A stretch of 64,000 nucleotides of DNA from Wolbachia endosymbiont (group A) of Anomoia purmunda (GTDB lineage Bacteria; Pseudomonadota; Alphaproteobacteria; Rickettsiales; Anaplasmataceae): the NCBI RefSeq assembly GCF_947251545.1, contig NZ_OX366362.1:682001-746000 (forward strand). The letters are read 5' to 3'. Every line of letters begins with the position of its first letter. The first letter of the stretch is position 1. Positions 56,307 through 64,000 of the stretch are shown in pieces. A model generated the notes under the pieces. The model made no database searches. It saw nothing but the letters and a program-made list of their open reading frames with translations, and was not told where the DNA came from. The position numbers and the translations under genes are program-made.

Positions 56307-56335
56307 TTGACAAGCCTCGCCAGCCCCCTTATCAT
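56307..56335 (+). promoter_or_regulatory. Strong sigma-70-type promoter, non-coding locus B
   Basis: TTGACA (56307-56312), 17 bases, TATCAT (56330-56335), with the shared upstream ACTTGC and shared GC-rich spacer (CGCCAGC). Counterpart of the promoter at 50980. Confidence 0.65.
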
Positions 56336-56620
56336 GATACTGAAGGTATTCATTTATCTTCAATCTGTGCAGATTAAACGACAACAGTATTACGTAGTTG
56401 GCGTCTTATTTTTAATTTTTTGCACTATGCGCACCTTACGTCTTCACAACATTTCTGGGTTTTTACCTATATAAGCTGAAACGCGCTGTTTAAGACAGTA
56501 TAGCAAGCCAATTTGCAGGATTAGAGAGTGACAACTAGCTAACACGGGATATCTTTTGCCTTTTTTTCCACTCAGTAAATTTCTTAATGTTTGTGGCTAA
56601 AAGAGTCCAAGAGAGGTGTC
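56336..56620 (+). ncRNA. Candidate small RNA region, locus B
   Basis: Paralogous to locus A, with one repeat unit. It ends in GCCTTTTTTTCC near 56560 and GTAAATTTCTTAATGTTTG, then GGCTAAAAGAGTCCAAGAG as in locus A. No coding potential recognised. Confidence 0.4.
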
Positions 56621-57035
56621 ATGCCAGTGCTCCTTTTTTTGTCATCCCAGTGCTTGACACTGGGATCCAGCATTTCACGCAATCCCATCAAGAACGTTGT
56701 ATTTTACATAACACTTTTATGCTTACCAACTTAATAAAATTCCTGGATCCCAGTGTCTGGGCACTGGGATGATGAGAAAGGAGCACTGGGATGACATCAT
56801 AGGGACACTGGGATGACAGGGGAGGGAGGCTACTTGGATGACACCATATAGGCTACTTAGAGGACCCAAAAAGGGTGTCATTCCAGTGCTTGGCACTGGA
56901 ATCCAGTTTTCCATATAATCTCATCGAAAATGTTGTAACCACTTTCTGTGCTAGTTTGCTTGCTTACAAGCAAACTTTCCTGGATCCCAGTGTCAAGCAC
57001 TGGGATGACATCATAGGGGCACTGGGATGACACCA
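56615..57035. repeat. Large cluster of palindromic repeats
   Basis: At least four CAGTGC-type palindromes, e.g. GTCATCCCAGTGCTTGACAC, GGATCCCAGTGTCTGGGC, GTCATTCCAGTGCTTGGCAC and GGATCCCAGTGTCAAGCA, arranged as inverted pairs around ~80-100-base spacers. One spacer (56690-56740) matches the spacer of the nuclease-less unit at 43120; another (56905-56975) matches that at 13600-13700. No gene in 56249-57103. Confidence 0.8.
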
Positions 57036-57103
57036 TCTGCCACGCAAATTGCCTGCAAATTGCAATGTTCGTATAGTTGTGGGCGGTATAGCTATAGATA
57101 GTA

Positions 57104-58474
57104 TTAGCTATTTAATAAAAAGATCGTAGCTAAACCAAGAAATATAAGAGCTGAGAGAATATCAGTTGTTGCCGATGTTAGGATTGAAGAAGAAACGGCA
57201 GGGTCAGACTTTAAGCGATGAAGCATTATAGGAATGAAAGTTCCGATGAACGTTGCAATAATTGACATCATAATCATGGAGACCACAAAAATCATCTCCA
57301 CTTTGAAGTTGTGAAACCTTATTGCTAACACTACTAATGAAATAGTAGATAAGATCACCCCGTTTATAAGACCTATTAAAAATTCTTTCATCAGTATTCT
57401 TTTTGCATTTTGCTCAGTTAAATATTTTGTTGCGATTGCCCGGATGGTTAGCGTTACTGTTTGGGATCCTACATTTCCGCTCATTGATGCAATTATCGGC
57501 ATGATTATTGGCAGTACTATAAAACTTTTTATTACATCATCGAAAAAGCCAACTACTATGGAACACATTGTTGCAGCTAAGAGGTTAAACAGTAACCAAG
57601 GTAGCCTTTTAATTATAGTTTTATGTATAGGGGCATTTATATCGGCTTTAGAAGATACACCGCTTATTTTGAGTACATCCTCTTCTGTTTCTTGTTGAAC
57701 AACTTTTATCACATCTTCAATTAAGATCACACCAATAATTTTACCATTCTTATTTACTACTGGAGCTGATAATAGAGAGTAATCTTTAAATATTCTTGCT
57801 ACTTCCTCTTGGTCTACTCCAGTTTTAATGATTTTTATGTCATGATCCATTATCTCTTTTATTATTGTGTCTCCTGAGTGAGATATTACCTTATTTAAAT
57901 TAACACTGCCTATAGGCTCTAATTTTGAGTTGATAATGAATATCTGGTGAAATTTTTCTGGTATTTTTTTATAGTTGCACACAAATTCTGTCAGTTGATT
58001 TATTGTCCAATAATATGGAGCTATAACCATATCTTTATGTATTAACCTTCCTGCACTTTCTTCTGGATATGATAGCAACTCCTCTACCGATTTCTGAGTT
58101 TTGCTGGGCAAATAGTAAAGTATATTTTCTACAGACTTTCTATCTAAATCTTTCACTATGGTTACTATATCTTCTACATCAAGGAGCATTAGTAACTTTG
58201 CTGTATTTTCTATTCCCAATGTTTCTATGATCTCTATTTGTAAATCTGGCACTACATGCACTAGGGCATCACTTAACAAATGTTGATCGAGGATATTAAC
58301 TAATTTCTCTCTGTGATCACTGATCGAAGTAGATAAAAAATAAGCTAACTGAACGCTATCTATCGTTTTTACAATATTACGAACATTTTCTAGTTCCTCG
58401 TTATCAAGTGACTCTATTAAGTCATCAATAGCCTTTTTGTCTAAACCATAATGGGAACTTATTTCAATATTCAT
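57104..58474 (-). CDS. mgtE: Magnesium transporter MgtE
   Basis: 456 residues in the family order: N-terminal helical domain (VPDLQIEIIETLG), two CBS domains (MVIAPYYWTINQLTEFV; IGVILIEDVIKVV) and five membrane spans including the pore segment PIIASMSGNVGSQTVTLTIR. It imports Mg2+ and is gated by Mg2+ bound in the CBS region. Confidence 0.95.
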   Translation of the reverse strand: MNIEISSHYGLDKKAIDDLIESLDNEELENVRNIVKTIDSVQLAYFLSTSISDHREKLVNILDQHLLSDALVHVVPDLQIEIIETLGIENTAKLLMLLDVEDIVTIVKDLDRKSVENILYYLPSKTQKSVEELLSYPEESAGRLIHKDMVIAPYYWTINQLTEFVCNYKKIPEKFHQIFIINSKLEPIGSVNLNKVISHSGDTIIKEIMDHDIKIIKTGVDQEEVARIFKDYSLLSAPVVNKNGKIIGVILIEDVIKVVQQETEEDVLKISGVSSKADINAPIHKTIIKRLPWLLFNLLAATMCSIVVGFFDDVIKSFIVLPIIMPIIASMSGNVGSQTVTLTIRAIATKYLTEQNAKRILMKEFLIGLINGVILSTISLVVLAIRFHNFKVEMIFVVSMIMMSIIATFIGTFIPIMLHRLKSDPAVSSSILTSATTDILSALIFLGLATIFLLNS

Positions 58475-58627
58475 TACTTTACCTTATTTTTTAATAAATA
58501 TACGCGCTTGATTTCCTTAAACATTAAAGTATAATGAAATTATTTAAATTAACTATCATATGGTTAAATTTCTATTTTGTTTACTGTTATTGTTATTGAT
58601 AGTAAATATATTAAAATCTAAAGTATA

Positions 58628-59732
58628 ATGAAAACTTATCCAGAAATTCTTGAACACTTTCAAAGCTTAAATAAAAGTATTTCTCTTATCAGGAGGTGTC
58701 TTTGACATAGAAAAATTAAAGTTGCGTCTTGAAGAGCTTGACTCCCAAGCGTCGAATGATGATCTGTGGCAGGATAACCAAAAAGCACAAGAAGTTTTAA
58801 AAGAACGTTCTAAAATTAAGAATGACGTGGAGTCGTTTTTAAAGCTGGAAAGCGATTACAACGATGCCATCAGCTTAATGAAGTCTGCTATTGATGAAAA
58901 TGATGAAGAATTTTTCTCTGAAGTTGAAAATGAATTAGCTAAGCTAGAGAAATTAATCAAGTGTAAAGAAACAGAGTCCTTATTTACTGGTGAAGCAGAT
59001 AATAATAACTGCTTTTTAGAAATCCACTCAGGAGCTGGCGGAACCGAGAGCAATGATTGGGCTGAAATGCTGATGCGCATGTATATAAGGTGGGCAGAAA
59101 TTTATCATAACTTTAAAGTTGAAGTTGTAGAAAAATTAGAAGGAGAGTCGGTTGGTATAAAGTCTGCAATGATAAAAATCGTTGGAGAAAAAGCTTATGG
59201 GTGGGCAAAAAGTGAAAGTGGAATTCACAGGCTGGTTAGAATATCGCCATTTGATGCAAATGGTAAACGTCATACCAGTTTTGCAAGTGTAGGAGTAACT
59301 CCAGTGATCGAAGATTCAATTGATATTGCTGTGGATGAAAAGGATCTAAAGATCGACACCTACCGTGCTTCCGGAGCAGGCGGTCAGCATGTGAACAAGA
59401 CTGAAAGTGCGGTACGCATTACGCATATTCCAACTGGTGTTGTAGTTCAATGCCAAAATGGTCGTTCTCAACACAGAAATAAAGATGAGGCGTTAAAATT
59501 ACTTAAAGGACGTTTGTACCAAATTGAATTGGAAAAAAAAGAACAAAAGATGGCTGAAGAATATGGTAAAAAATGCGATATAGGCTGGGGCAATCAGATC
59601 AGATCGTACGTTATGCATCCATATCAAATGGTGAAGGATTTAAGAACCGGACATGAAGTGGGTAATATAAATTCTGTTTTTGATGGTAATATAGATTGTT
59701 TCATAGTTAGTGTGCTTACTAAGCAAAATTAG
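58628..59732 (+). CDS. prfB: Peptide chain release factor 2, with programmed +1 frameshift
   Basis: Translation starts at ATG 58628 and meets an in-frame UGA at 58703 after 25 codons. The context is AGGAGG-TGT-CTT-TGA-C, the classical autoregulatory site; a +1 shift at CTT continues in the frame to 59732, giving 367 residues. RF2 motifs: SPF anticodon-like tripeptide (ISPFDANG) and the GGQ loop (GAGGQHVNKTESAVR). It ends translation at UGA and UAA; low RF2 favours the shift. Confidence 0.96.
58693..58706 (+). promoter_or_regulatory. prfB recoding site (internal SD plus CUU-UGA-C)
   Basis: An internal Shine-Dalgarno AGGAGG (58691-58696), then TGT, CTT and the stop TGA followed by C. The spacing is the same as in E. 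coli, and TGA is codon 26 in both. Confidence 0.93.
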
Positions 59733-59764
59733 ACTTTTATAGCTAAAGTAATTTAGGCTTAACG

Positions 59765-59870
59765 ACAACCGTCATCCCGCTGCTTGTTAGCGGCTAAGAG
59801 ATACCGCGCGGCGGTATGGCGTAGGACTGCCGTCATTCCGCTACTTGTTAGCGGCTCGGCATGGGGCTGT
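59765..59870. repeat. Palindromic repeats of the GTCATYCCGCT class
   Basis: CCGTCATCCCGCTGCTTGTT, AGCGGCTAAGAGATACCGCG and GCCGTCATTCCGCTACTTGT. The rest of the 59733-60090 gap shows only a possible 22-codon ORF at 59931, not supported as a gene. Confidence 0.65.
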
Positions 59871-60090
59871 CTAGCTATAAGAATTCATTTAGTAGTATTA
59901 CATATAGCATATTAAAACCTAGTACTAAAATGGATGAAACGAAAGAAGCGCAAAACGTAAATGGGAATGTGCCAGGAGGTGGCAAGGCGGCAGCTTGACA
60001 CAGTTTATAGTATCAAGTTAAGCTTAAAATATGATTGAATAGTTGTTAATAACAGTGTATAATTATTAATCTTTTCTAAGCATTTTTACT

Positions 60091-60930
60091 ATGGCTATTT
60101 CTAAGTTTCTCGATCCTAAGAACGACTTTGCCTTTCGGCGTATTTTTGGCTCTGTAAATAATAAGGATATTCTTATTCACTTTCTTAATGATATGCTAGG
60201 CCTTACTGATGTTGATCAAATAGAAGATGTTTCTTTCTTAAGTCCCATTCAGGATCCTGATATTGCTTCTCAAAAGCAGAGCATTGTTGATGTTCTCTGT
60301 ACTGATTCTGCTGGAACCCAGCTAATTATTGAAATGCAAGTTGTTAAAACTACAGGCTTTGAGAAACGCGCTCAATACTATGCTGCTAAAGCTTATTCAA
60401 GTCAAGCTCACAAAGGTGATCAATATCAAGATCTTAAAGGAGTTATTTTTATTGCTATCGCCGATTTTATCTTATTTCCTAACAAGCTGGCTTACAAATC
60501 TGATCACGTTACTTTTGATAAAATTACCTATGAATATGATCTCAAAGATTTTAGTTTCACTTTCATCGAGCTACCAAAGTTTAATAAGACAAAAGAAGAT
60601 CAGCTTTCAAATATTGTTGAAAAATGGATTTATTTTTTTAAGTACGCCGATGAAACTAGCGAAAAAGATCTACAGAAAATAATAGGTAGTGATGTTATTA
60701 TTGGTAGAGCTTATGATGTGTTAAATCAATATAACTGGAGTAAAGAAGAACGTTTTGCTTATGATCAAACTAAGAAACACATTGATGATTATCTTTCTTC
60801 TATTCAACAAGGAAAAATTGAAGGAAAAATTGAAGTTGCAAAAATAATGCTAGTCAATAGTATTGATGTTAACACTATTGTCAAGTGTACTGGCCTGTCC
60901 ATTAGTGAGATTGAAGAATTGCAGAATTAA
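60091..60930 (+). CDS. Rpn-family PD-(D/E)XK nuclease / putative transposase
   Basis: 279 residues, paralogue of the 16754 gene: PKNDFAFRRIFG, SIVDVLCTDSAG, LIIEMQVVKTTGFEKRAQYY. It has the same C-terminal module (IEVAKIMLVNSIDVNTIVK). It ends next to an IS66 scrap, and the DNA after its stop (GTGTGAATGGTTACG) is related to that after the 16754 gene, so the two may have spread together with IS66 material. Confidence 0.9.
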   Translation: MAISKFLDPKNDFAFRRIFGSVNNKDILIHFLNDMLGLTDVDQIEDVSFLSPIQDPDIASQKQSIVDVLCTDSAGTQLIIEMQVVKTTGFEKRAQYYAAKAYSSQAHKGDQYQDLKGVIFIAIADFILFPNKLAYKSDHVTFDKITYEYDLKDFSFTFIELPKFNKTKEDQLSNIVEKWIYFFKYADETSEKDLQKIIGSDVIIGRAYDVLNQYNWSKEERFAYDQTKKHIDDYLSSIQQGKIEGKIEVAKIMLVNSIDVNTIVKCTGLSISEIEELQN

Positions 60931-60944
60931 GTGTGAATGGTTAC

Positions 60945-61082
60945 GAAAAATATAAGTTTTTGCGATAAACGACATAGTGACGTATTTGTTGCTCAGCATG
61001 TCAGTGGAATATTTTCTGAAAAATTTCCACATAACTCTTTCAGATTTCATAATATCTCTTGCCACTCATCTGAACAGATACC
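60945..61082 (-). mobile_element. IS66-family scrap with one terminal repeat
   Basis: Bases 60950-61065 match by eye the transposase 3' region at 39810-39960 (TTTTTGCGATAAACGACATA; CTTTCAGATTTCA). It ends in CACTCATCTGAACAGATACC, an IS66-type end. No usable frame. Confidence 0.7.
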
Positions 61083-61132
61083 CATTTTGGAGGGATACCA
61101 ATAATAGTTGTAAGCGGTATAAGTTGTGACCA

Positions 61133-62248
61133 CTAGTCCATATACCTTCCAAGCATAACACGCTCACGAAACTTTAATGCGATAGCTTGGTTTCTACTGA
61201 AAGACAGCATTATGCCAAGTGCGATGCTCGAAGATAAAAGAGAAGAACCACCATAGCTAAGTAACGGCAGGGTTATGCCGGTGGTTGGAAAAACACTCAA
61301 TGTTACCCCTATGTTTATTATGAATTGTGTGATGAATTGAATTGAGATACCGAGAATCACTAACAGATTGAATAATTCATTTTCCCTATATGCAACGTAA
61401 AGCAAGCGGGTGGAAATGATACCAAATAACATCAATGTGGCTAAGCACGTAATCAAACCAAATTCTTCTGCTAAAACAGAAAACACAAAATCTGTATGAC
61501 AATCAGGAAGAGAGGCTTTTACGCTACCTTCACCAGGTCCAACTCCAGTTAATTGACCTCTTTTGAATGCTTCTAATGATTTTGTGACTTGAAAGTTATC
61601 GCGCTGCGTAAAAAAGACAAAATTGTAAATCCTTTGCTTTATATGTGGGAGGCATAAGTAAGCTATTGTAGTTCCAGTTGTGGCCATTCCTATTATGCAT
61701 AGAAAGTATAAAAATGGTATACATGCAATAAACATTTGACCAATAAAAGAATATGTTAAAAGCATGGACATACTGAAATCAGGTTGCAAAAGTAACAACA
61801 CAAAAACTAACAGAAATATTATGATTGATATGTGCATTTTAAACCTCATTTCGCTGGCCAAGATACTAGCTATAACAACAGAAAAAAATGGTCTTACGAA
61901 CTCAGATGGTTGAACTGAAATTTTGACAATATGTAACCATCGTTTCGCACCTTTTACCTCTATACCAAGTATTATCGCAATTGCTACTAGAATAGTAAAT
62001 AAAATGAAACCTGCGAATGAGAGGTTAAGTATAGTTCTTGTGTTGAGAAAAGAAAATGTTACCAAGGTAATTAGTGACAGGACTATATAAATTGTATGGC
62101 GCCGTATAAAATAATCCTGTGGTAGAAAAAGACGCTGCGCAATTACAGGGCTTGCTGAATAAACAAGAATGAAGCTTATAGTGAGCAAAAAAAACACTGG
62201 AAGGATGAGATAATAATCCAGCGTTCTATACCAGAATTTAATATTCAT
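61133..62248 (-). CDS. ftsW: SEDS-family cell-division/peptidoglycan polymerase FtsW
   Basis: 371 residues, about ten membrane spans. Motifs: [42 protein letters not shown] and [19 protein letters not shown], closer to FtsW than RodA. It polymerises lipid II glycan strands at division; Wolbachia keeps a minimal lipid II pathway. The start overlaps the end of ubiE by 4 bases, so the two are translationally coupled. Confidence 0.9.
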   Translation of the reverse strand: MNIKFWYRTLDYYLILPVFFLLTISFILVYSASPVIAQRLFLPQDYFIRRHTIYIVLSLITLVTFSFLNTRTILNLSFAGFILFTILVAIAIILGIEVKGAKRWLHIVKISVQPSEFVRPFFSVVIASILASEMRFKMHISIIIFLLVFVLLLLQPDFSMSMLLTYSFIGQMFIACIPFLYFLCIIGMATTGTTIAYLCLPHIKQRIYNFVFFTQRDNFQVTKSLEAFKRGQLTGVGPGEGSVKASLPDCHTDFVFSVLAEEFGLITCLATLMLFGIISTRLLYVAYRENELFNLLVILGISIQFITQFIINIGVTLSVFPTTGITLPLLSYGGSSLLSSSIALGIMLSFSRNQAIALKFRERVMLGRYMD

Positions 62249-62961
62249 TTTGTTCCAATGTGTAATGCCACTATTCCATAGCTCATATTATGAAACTCAA
62301 CATTCTTAAAGCCTACCTCTTCAATTTCCATTTTAAAATCAGCCTGAGTTGGAAACTCTCTAATGCTCTTCACTAAATATTCATAAGAACTCTTGTCTTT
62401 AGCAACTATGCTGCCAATTTTAGGAATTACTTTAAATGAATATAAGTCATAAAGTTTGGTAAATATCTCATTTTGATAGTGCATAGGGGCAAATTCTAAG
62501 CAGATAAATTTTCCATGTGGTTTTAATACCCTGTGCGCATCATTTAAAGCCTTCTTACGGTCAGAAACATTTCGAATGCCAAAAGCTATTGTGCAATAAT
62601 CAAATTCGGAGTCTTCAAATGGTAAACTTTCTGCACTCGCACATACCCAATCAAAATTAATTTGGTTTGAATTTATAGCTTTATCACGTCCTCTGCTTAG
62701 CATATTTTGATTTATATCGCATACTGTAACCTTAGCACTTGGGTCTTTTCTTACTATTCTTATTGCTATATCTCCAGTTCCTCCAGCAACATCTAAAACC
62801 TTAGAATTTTTTGTAAAATGCACACTATTTACCATTTTATCTTTCCACAATCTGTGCATTCCGAGGCTCATTATATCATTCATGGTGTCGTAGCGATTTG
62901 CTACGGAGTCGAATACCTCTTTAACTAATTGCGATTTCTTCTTGATTTTTATAGTAGACAT
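62245..62961 (-). CDS. ubiE: Demethylmenaquinone/ubiquinone C-methyltransferase UbiE
   Basis: 238 residues. SAM-binding motif [15 protein letters not shown], UbiE signatures [17 protein letters not shown] and [14 protein letters not shown]. It methylates the ubiquinone ring in the respiratory quinone pathway. Between lipA and ftsW in one direction. Confidence 0.95.
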   Translation of the reverse strand: MSTIKIKKKSQLVKEVFDSVANRYDTMNDIMSLGMHRLWKDKMVNSVHFTKNSKVLDVAGGTGDIAIRIVRKDPSAKVTVCDINQNMLSRGRDKAINSNQINFDWVCASAESLPFEDSEFDYCTIAFGIRNVSDRKKALNDAHRVLKPHGKFICLEFAPMHYQNEIFTKLYDLYSFKVIPKIGSIVAKDKSSYEYLVKSIREFPTQADFKMEIEEVGFKNVEFHNMSYGIVALHIGTK

Positions 62962-63021
62962 TACGTAAAGTTGCTCAACTCCTTTATAATTAGTAAAAAT
63001 TAATTTGAATTAACATAAATA

Positions 63022-63885
63022 TCAACAACAGGCCTTGAGCCTGTTAAAATCTTCTTCAGCGTGGTATGATGACCGAGTGAGTGGGCTTGATGCAACCACT
63101 AAGAAACCTTTGGAGTAAGCAATGTATTTATAATGCTCAAATTCCTCTGGGGTAACATACCTATCAAGTTTTGCATGTTTTGGAGTTGGTTGTAGATATT
63201 GACCAATTGTAATAAAATCAACCTCAGCACTGCGCAAATCGTCCATAACCTGAAATATTTCCTCTTTTGTTTCTCCAAGACCAACCATAAGCCCCGACTT
63301 TGTGAAAACTTTAGGATTAATCTGCTTTACCATCTTCAGCAAATATAGTGAATGAAAATAGCGAGCTCGTGGTCTTATTTTTGCATACAATCTCGGCACT
63401 GTTTCAATATTGTGGTTATAGACATCAGGTGATGCAACAGCGATTGCTTCAAATGCTCCTTTCTTATTTAAAAAATCAGGAGTTAAAATCTCTATTGTTG
63501 TTTCTGAAGTTATCTTTCTAATTTCTTCTATGCACTGTATAAACTGATTTGCGCCACCATCTGGTAAATCATCACGATCAACAGAGGTAATGACAACATG
63601 TTTTAAGTTTAACTTTTTTATCGCTTTTGCTAAATTTTCTGGCTCATGAGGATCTAATTTATCAGGAATGCCAGTTGCAACGTTGCAAAATGCACAAGCA
63701 CGAGTGCAAACAGAACCGAGAATCATTACAGTAGCATGACGTTTATTCCAACACTCACCAATGTTTGGACATGCAGCCTCTTCGCACACTGTATGCAAGT
63801 TATGCAGTTTAACGATGTTTAAGGTTTCATTGAATACTTCACCGGTCGGAGCTTTTGCTCTGAGCCATTGAGGTTTGTTATGCAT
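63022..63885 (-). CDS. lipA: Lipoyl synthase
   Basis: 287 residues. Auxiliary Fe-S cluster cysteines in [13 protein letters not shown] and radical-SAM cluster in [10 protein letters not shown]. The C-terminal RSSYHA motif is present ([11 protein letters not shown]). It inserts sulfur into octanoyl groups on 2-oxoacid dehydrogenases. Its ATG overlaps the end of the upstream rpmB gene by 8 bases. Confidence 0.96.
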   Translation of the reverse strand: MHNKPQWLRAKAPTGEVFNETLNIVKLHNLHTVCEEAACPNIGECWNKRHATVMILGSVCTRACAFCNVATGIPDKLDPHEPENLAKAIKKLNLKHVVITSVDRDDLPDGGANQFIQCIEEIRKITSETTIEILTPDFLNKKGAFEAIAVASPDVYNHNIETVPRLYAKIRPRARYFHSLYLLKMVKQINPKVFTKSGLMVGLGETKEEIFQVMDDLRSAEVDFITIGQYLQPTPKHAKLDRYVTPEEFEHYKYIAYSKGFLVVASSPLTRSSYHAEEDFNRLKACC

Positions 63886-64000
63886 CTGAAACGGCTAACT
63901 CTACCTCTTGCTTTACTAAAACTTTTTTCAACCTTCTTTTTATCTTCTGCGCTTTCTCACTTAGTTTAATCGTTCTTGTGTTGAGCAAAAAAGCATCTAA
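63878..64000 (-). CDS. rpmB: 50S ribosomal protein L28, C-terminal part
   Basis: About 40 codons, running off the right edge: [20 protein letters not shown] then KRRLKKVL. The LDaFLL and LS.kA.kiKR pattern is the usual end of alphaproteobacterial L28, with a slightly longer acidic tail here. It overlaps the lipA start (ATGCATAA). Confidence 0.75.
   Translation of the reverse strand, partial: LDAFLLNTRTIKLSEKAQKIKRRLKKVLVKQEVELAVSDA

Noticed and set aside
56587-56914. Short frames (61-63 codons) downstream of lepA
   Set aside because: Composed of palindromic repeats (HPSVWALG-type peptides); no ribosome site or conserved content.
59931-60000. 22-codon ORF with a Gly/Ala-rich end
   Set aside because: Too short, and no support beyond a start and a stop codon.
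60850-61065. 71-codon minus-strand frame after the second Rpn gene
   Set aside because: Half overlaps the Rpn gene, half is IS66 debris.
1-64000. cif (cytoplasmic incompatibility) genes
   Set aside because: No protein with the CifA/CifB pattern (e.g. long pair with C-terminal deubiquitinase or nuclease) near the WO remnant.
1-64000. CRISPR array, tRNA or rRNA genes
   Set aside because: Repeats are palindromes, not regularly spaced direct repeats; no tRNA cloverleaf or rRNA segment recognised in the gaps.

Overview
The window comes from a Wolbachia endosymbiont (alphaproteobacteria, Rickettsiales), most likely an arthropod strain. The evidence is AT-rich DNA, phage WO-type genes, many ankyrin-repeat genes, dense insertion sequences, palindromic repeats that enter reading frames, and a core gene set of Rickettsiales type (ppdK, dcd, maeB, grxD-bolA, lepA, prfB, lipA). 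The strain or supergroup cannot be settled from the sequence alone. No rRNA, tRNA, CRISPR array or cif gene was seen.

Layout. 1-7396 is a prophage WO remnant: three duplicated-HTH regulators (the first cut by the window edge), radC, an unknown phage gene, patatin, a small membrane protein, an ankyrin protein and the 3' part of the tail gene gpD. It ends abruptly at an IS4-type element (7397-8841), beyond which core chromosome starts (dcd, pstS). 10.6-18.2 kb carries trkH (frameshifted), ppdK and a Rpn-type nuclease gene between two inverted copies of an unusual ~520-bp transposable unit carrying a GIY-YIG nuclease gene. 18.2-33.9 kb holds a hexose-phosphate mutase, two coiled-coil proteins, a long ankyrin gene, two inverted IS110 copies with a probable bridge RNA, exoD and a GTA-type tail gene that are both truncated at a second IS4 copy, a Wolbachia-type paralogue gene and an MFS transporter. 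34-41.7 kb is an ankyrin gene broken by a third IS4 copy (perfect 12-bp target duplication) and a frameshift, followed by decayed IS110 and IS66 remnants and a candidate secreted protein. 41.9-64 kb is mostly core: efflux adaptor, grxD/bolA, maeB, pgsA, bamD, yebC, an M23 peptidase, an SPFH protein, malonyl-CoA decarboxylase, lepA, mgtE, prfB with its programmed frameshift, a second Rpn gene, ftsW, ubiE, lipA and the end of rpmB.

The most interesting theme is the interplay of palindromic repeats and mobile DNA. A GIY-YIG nuclease gene sits exactly between two oppositely placed palindromes inside a unit with IS66-like inverted ends and perfect 8-bp target duplications. A third unit of the same family has the ends but no nuclease gene. 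Related palindromes have entered ppdK, a GTA-type tail gene and, several times, the M23 peptidase gene without breaking the frame. The IS110 copies also build chimeric genes by donating a stop-proximal tail, a start region or a ribosome binding site to their neighbours.

All functions are inferred from motifs read by eye; no database search was made.
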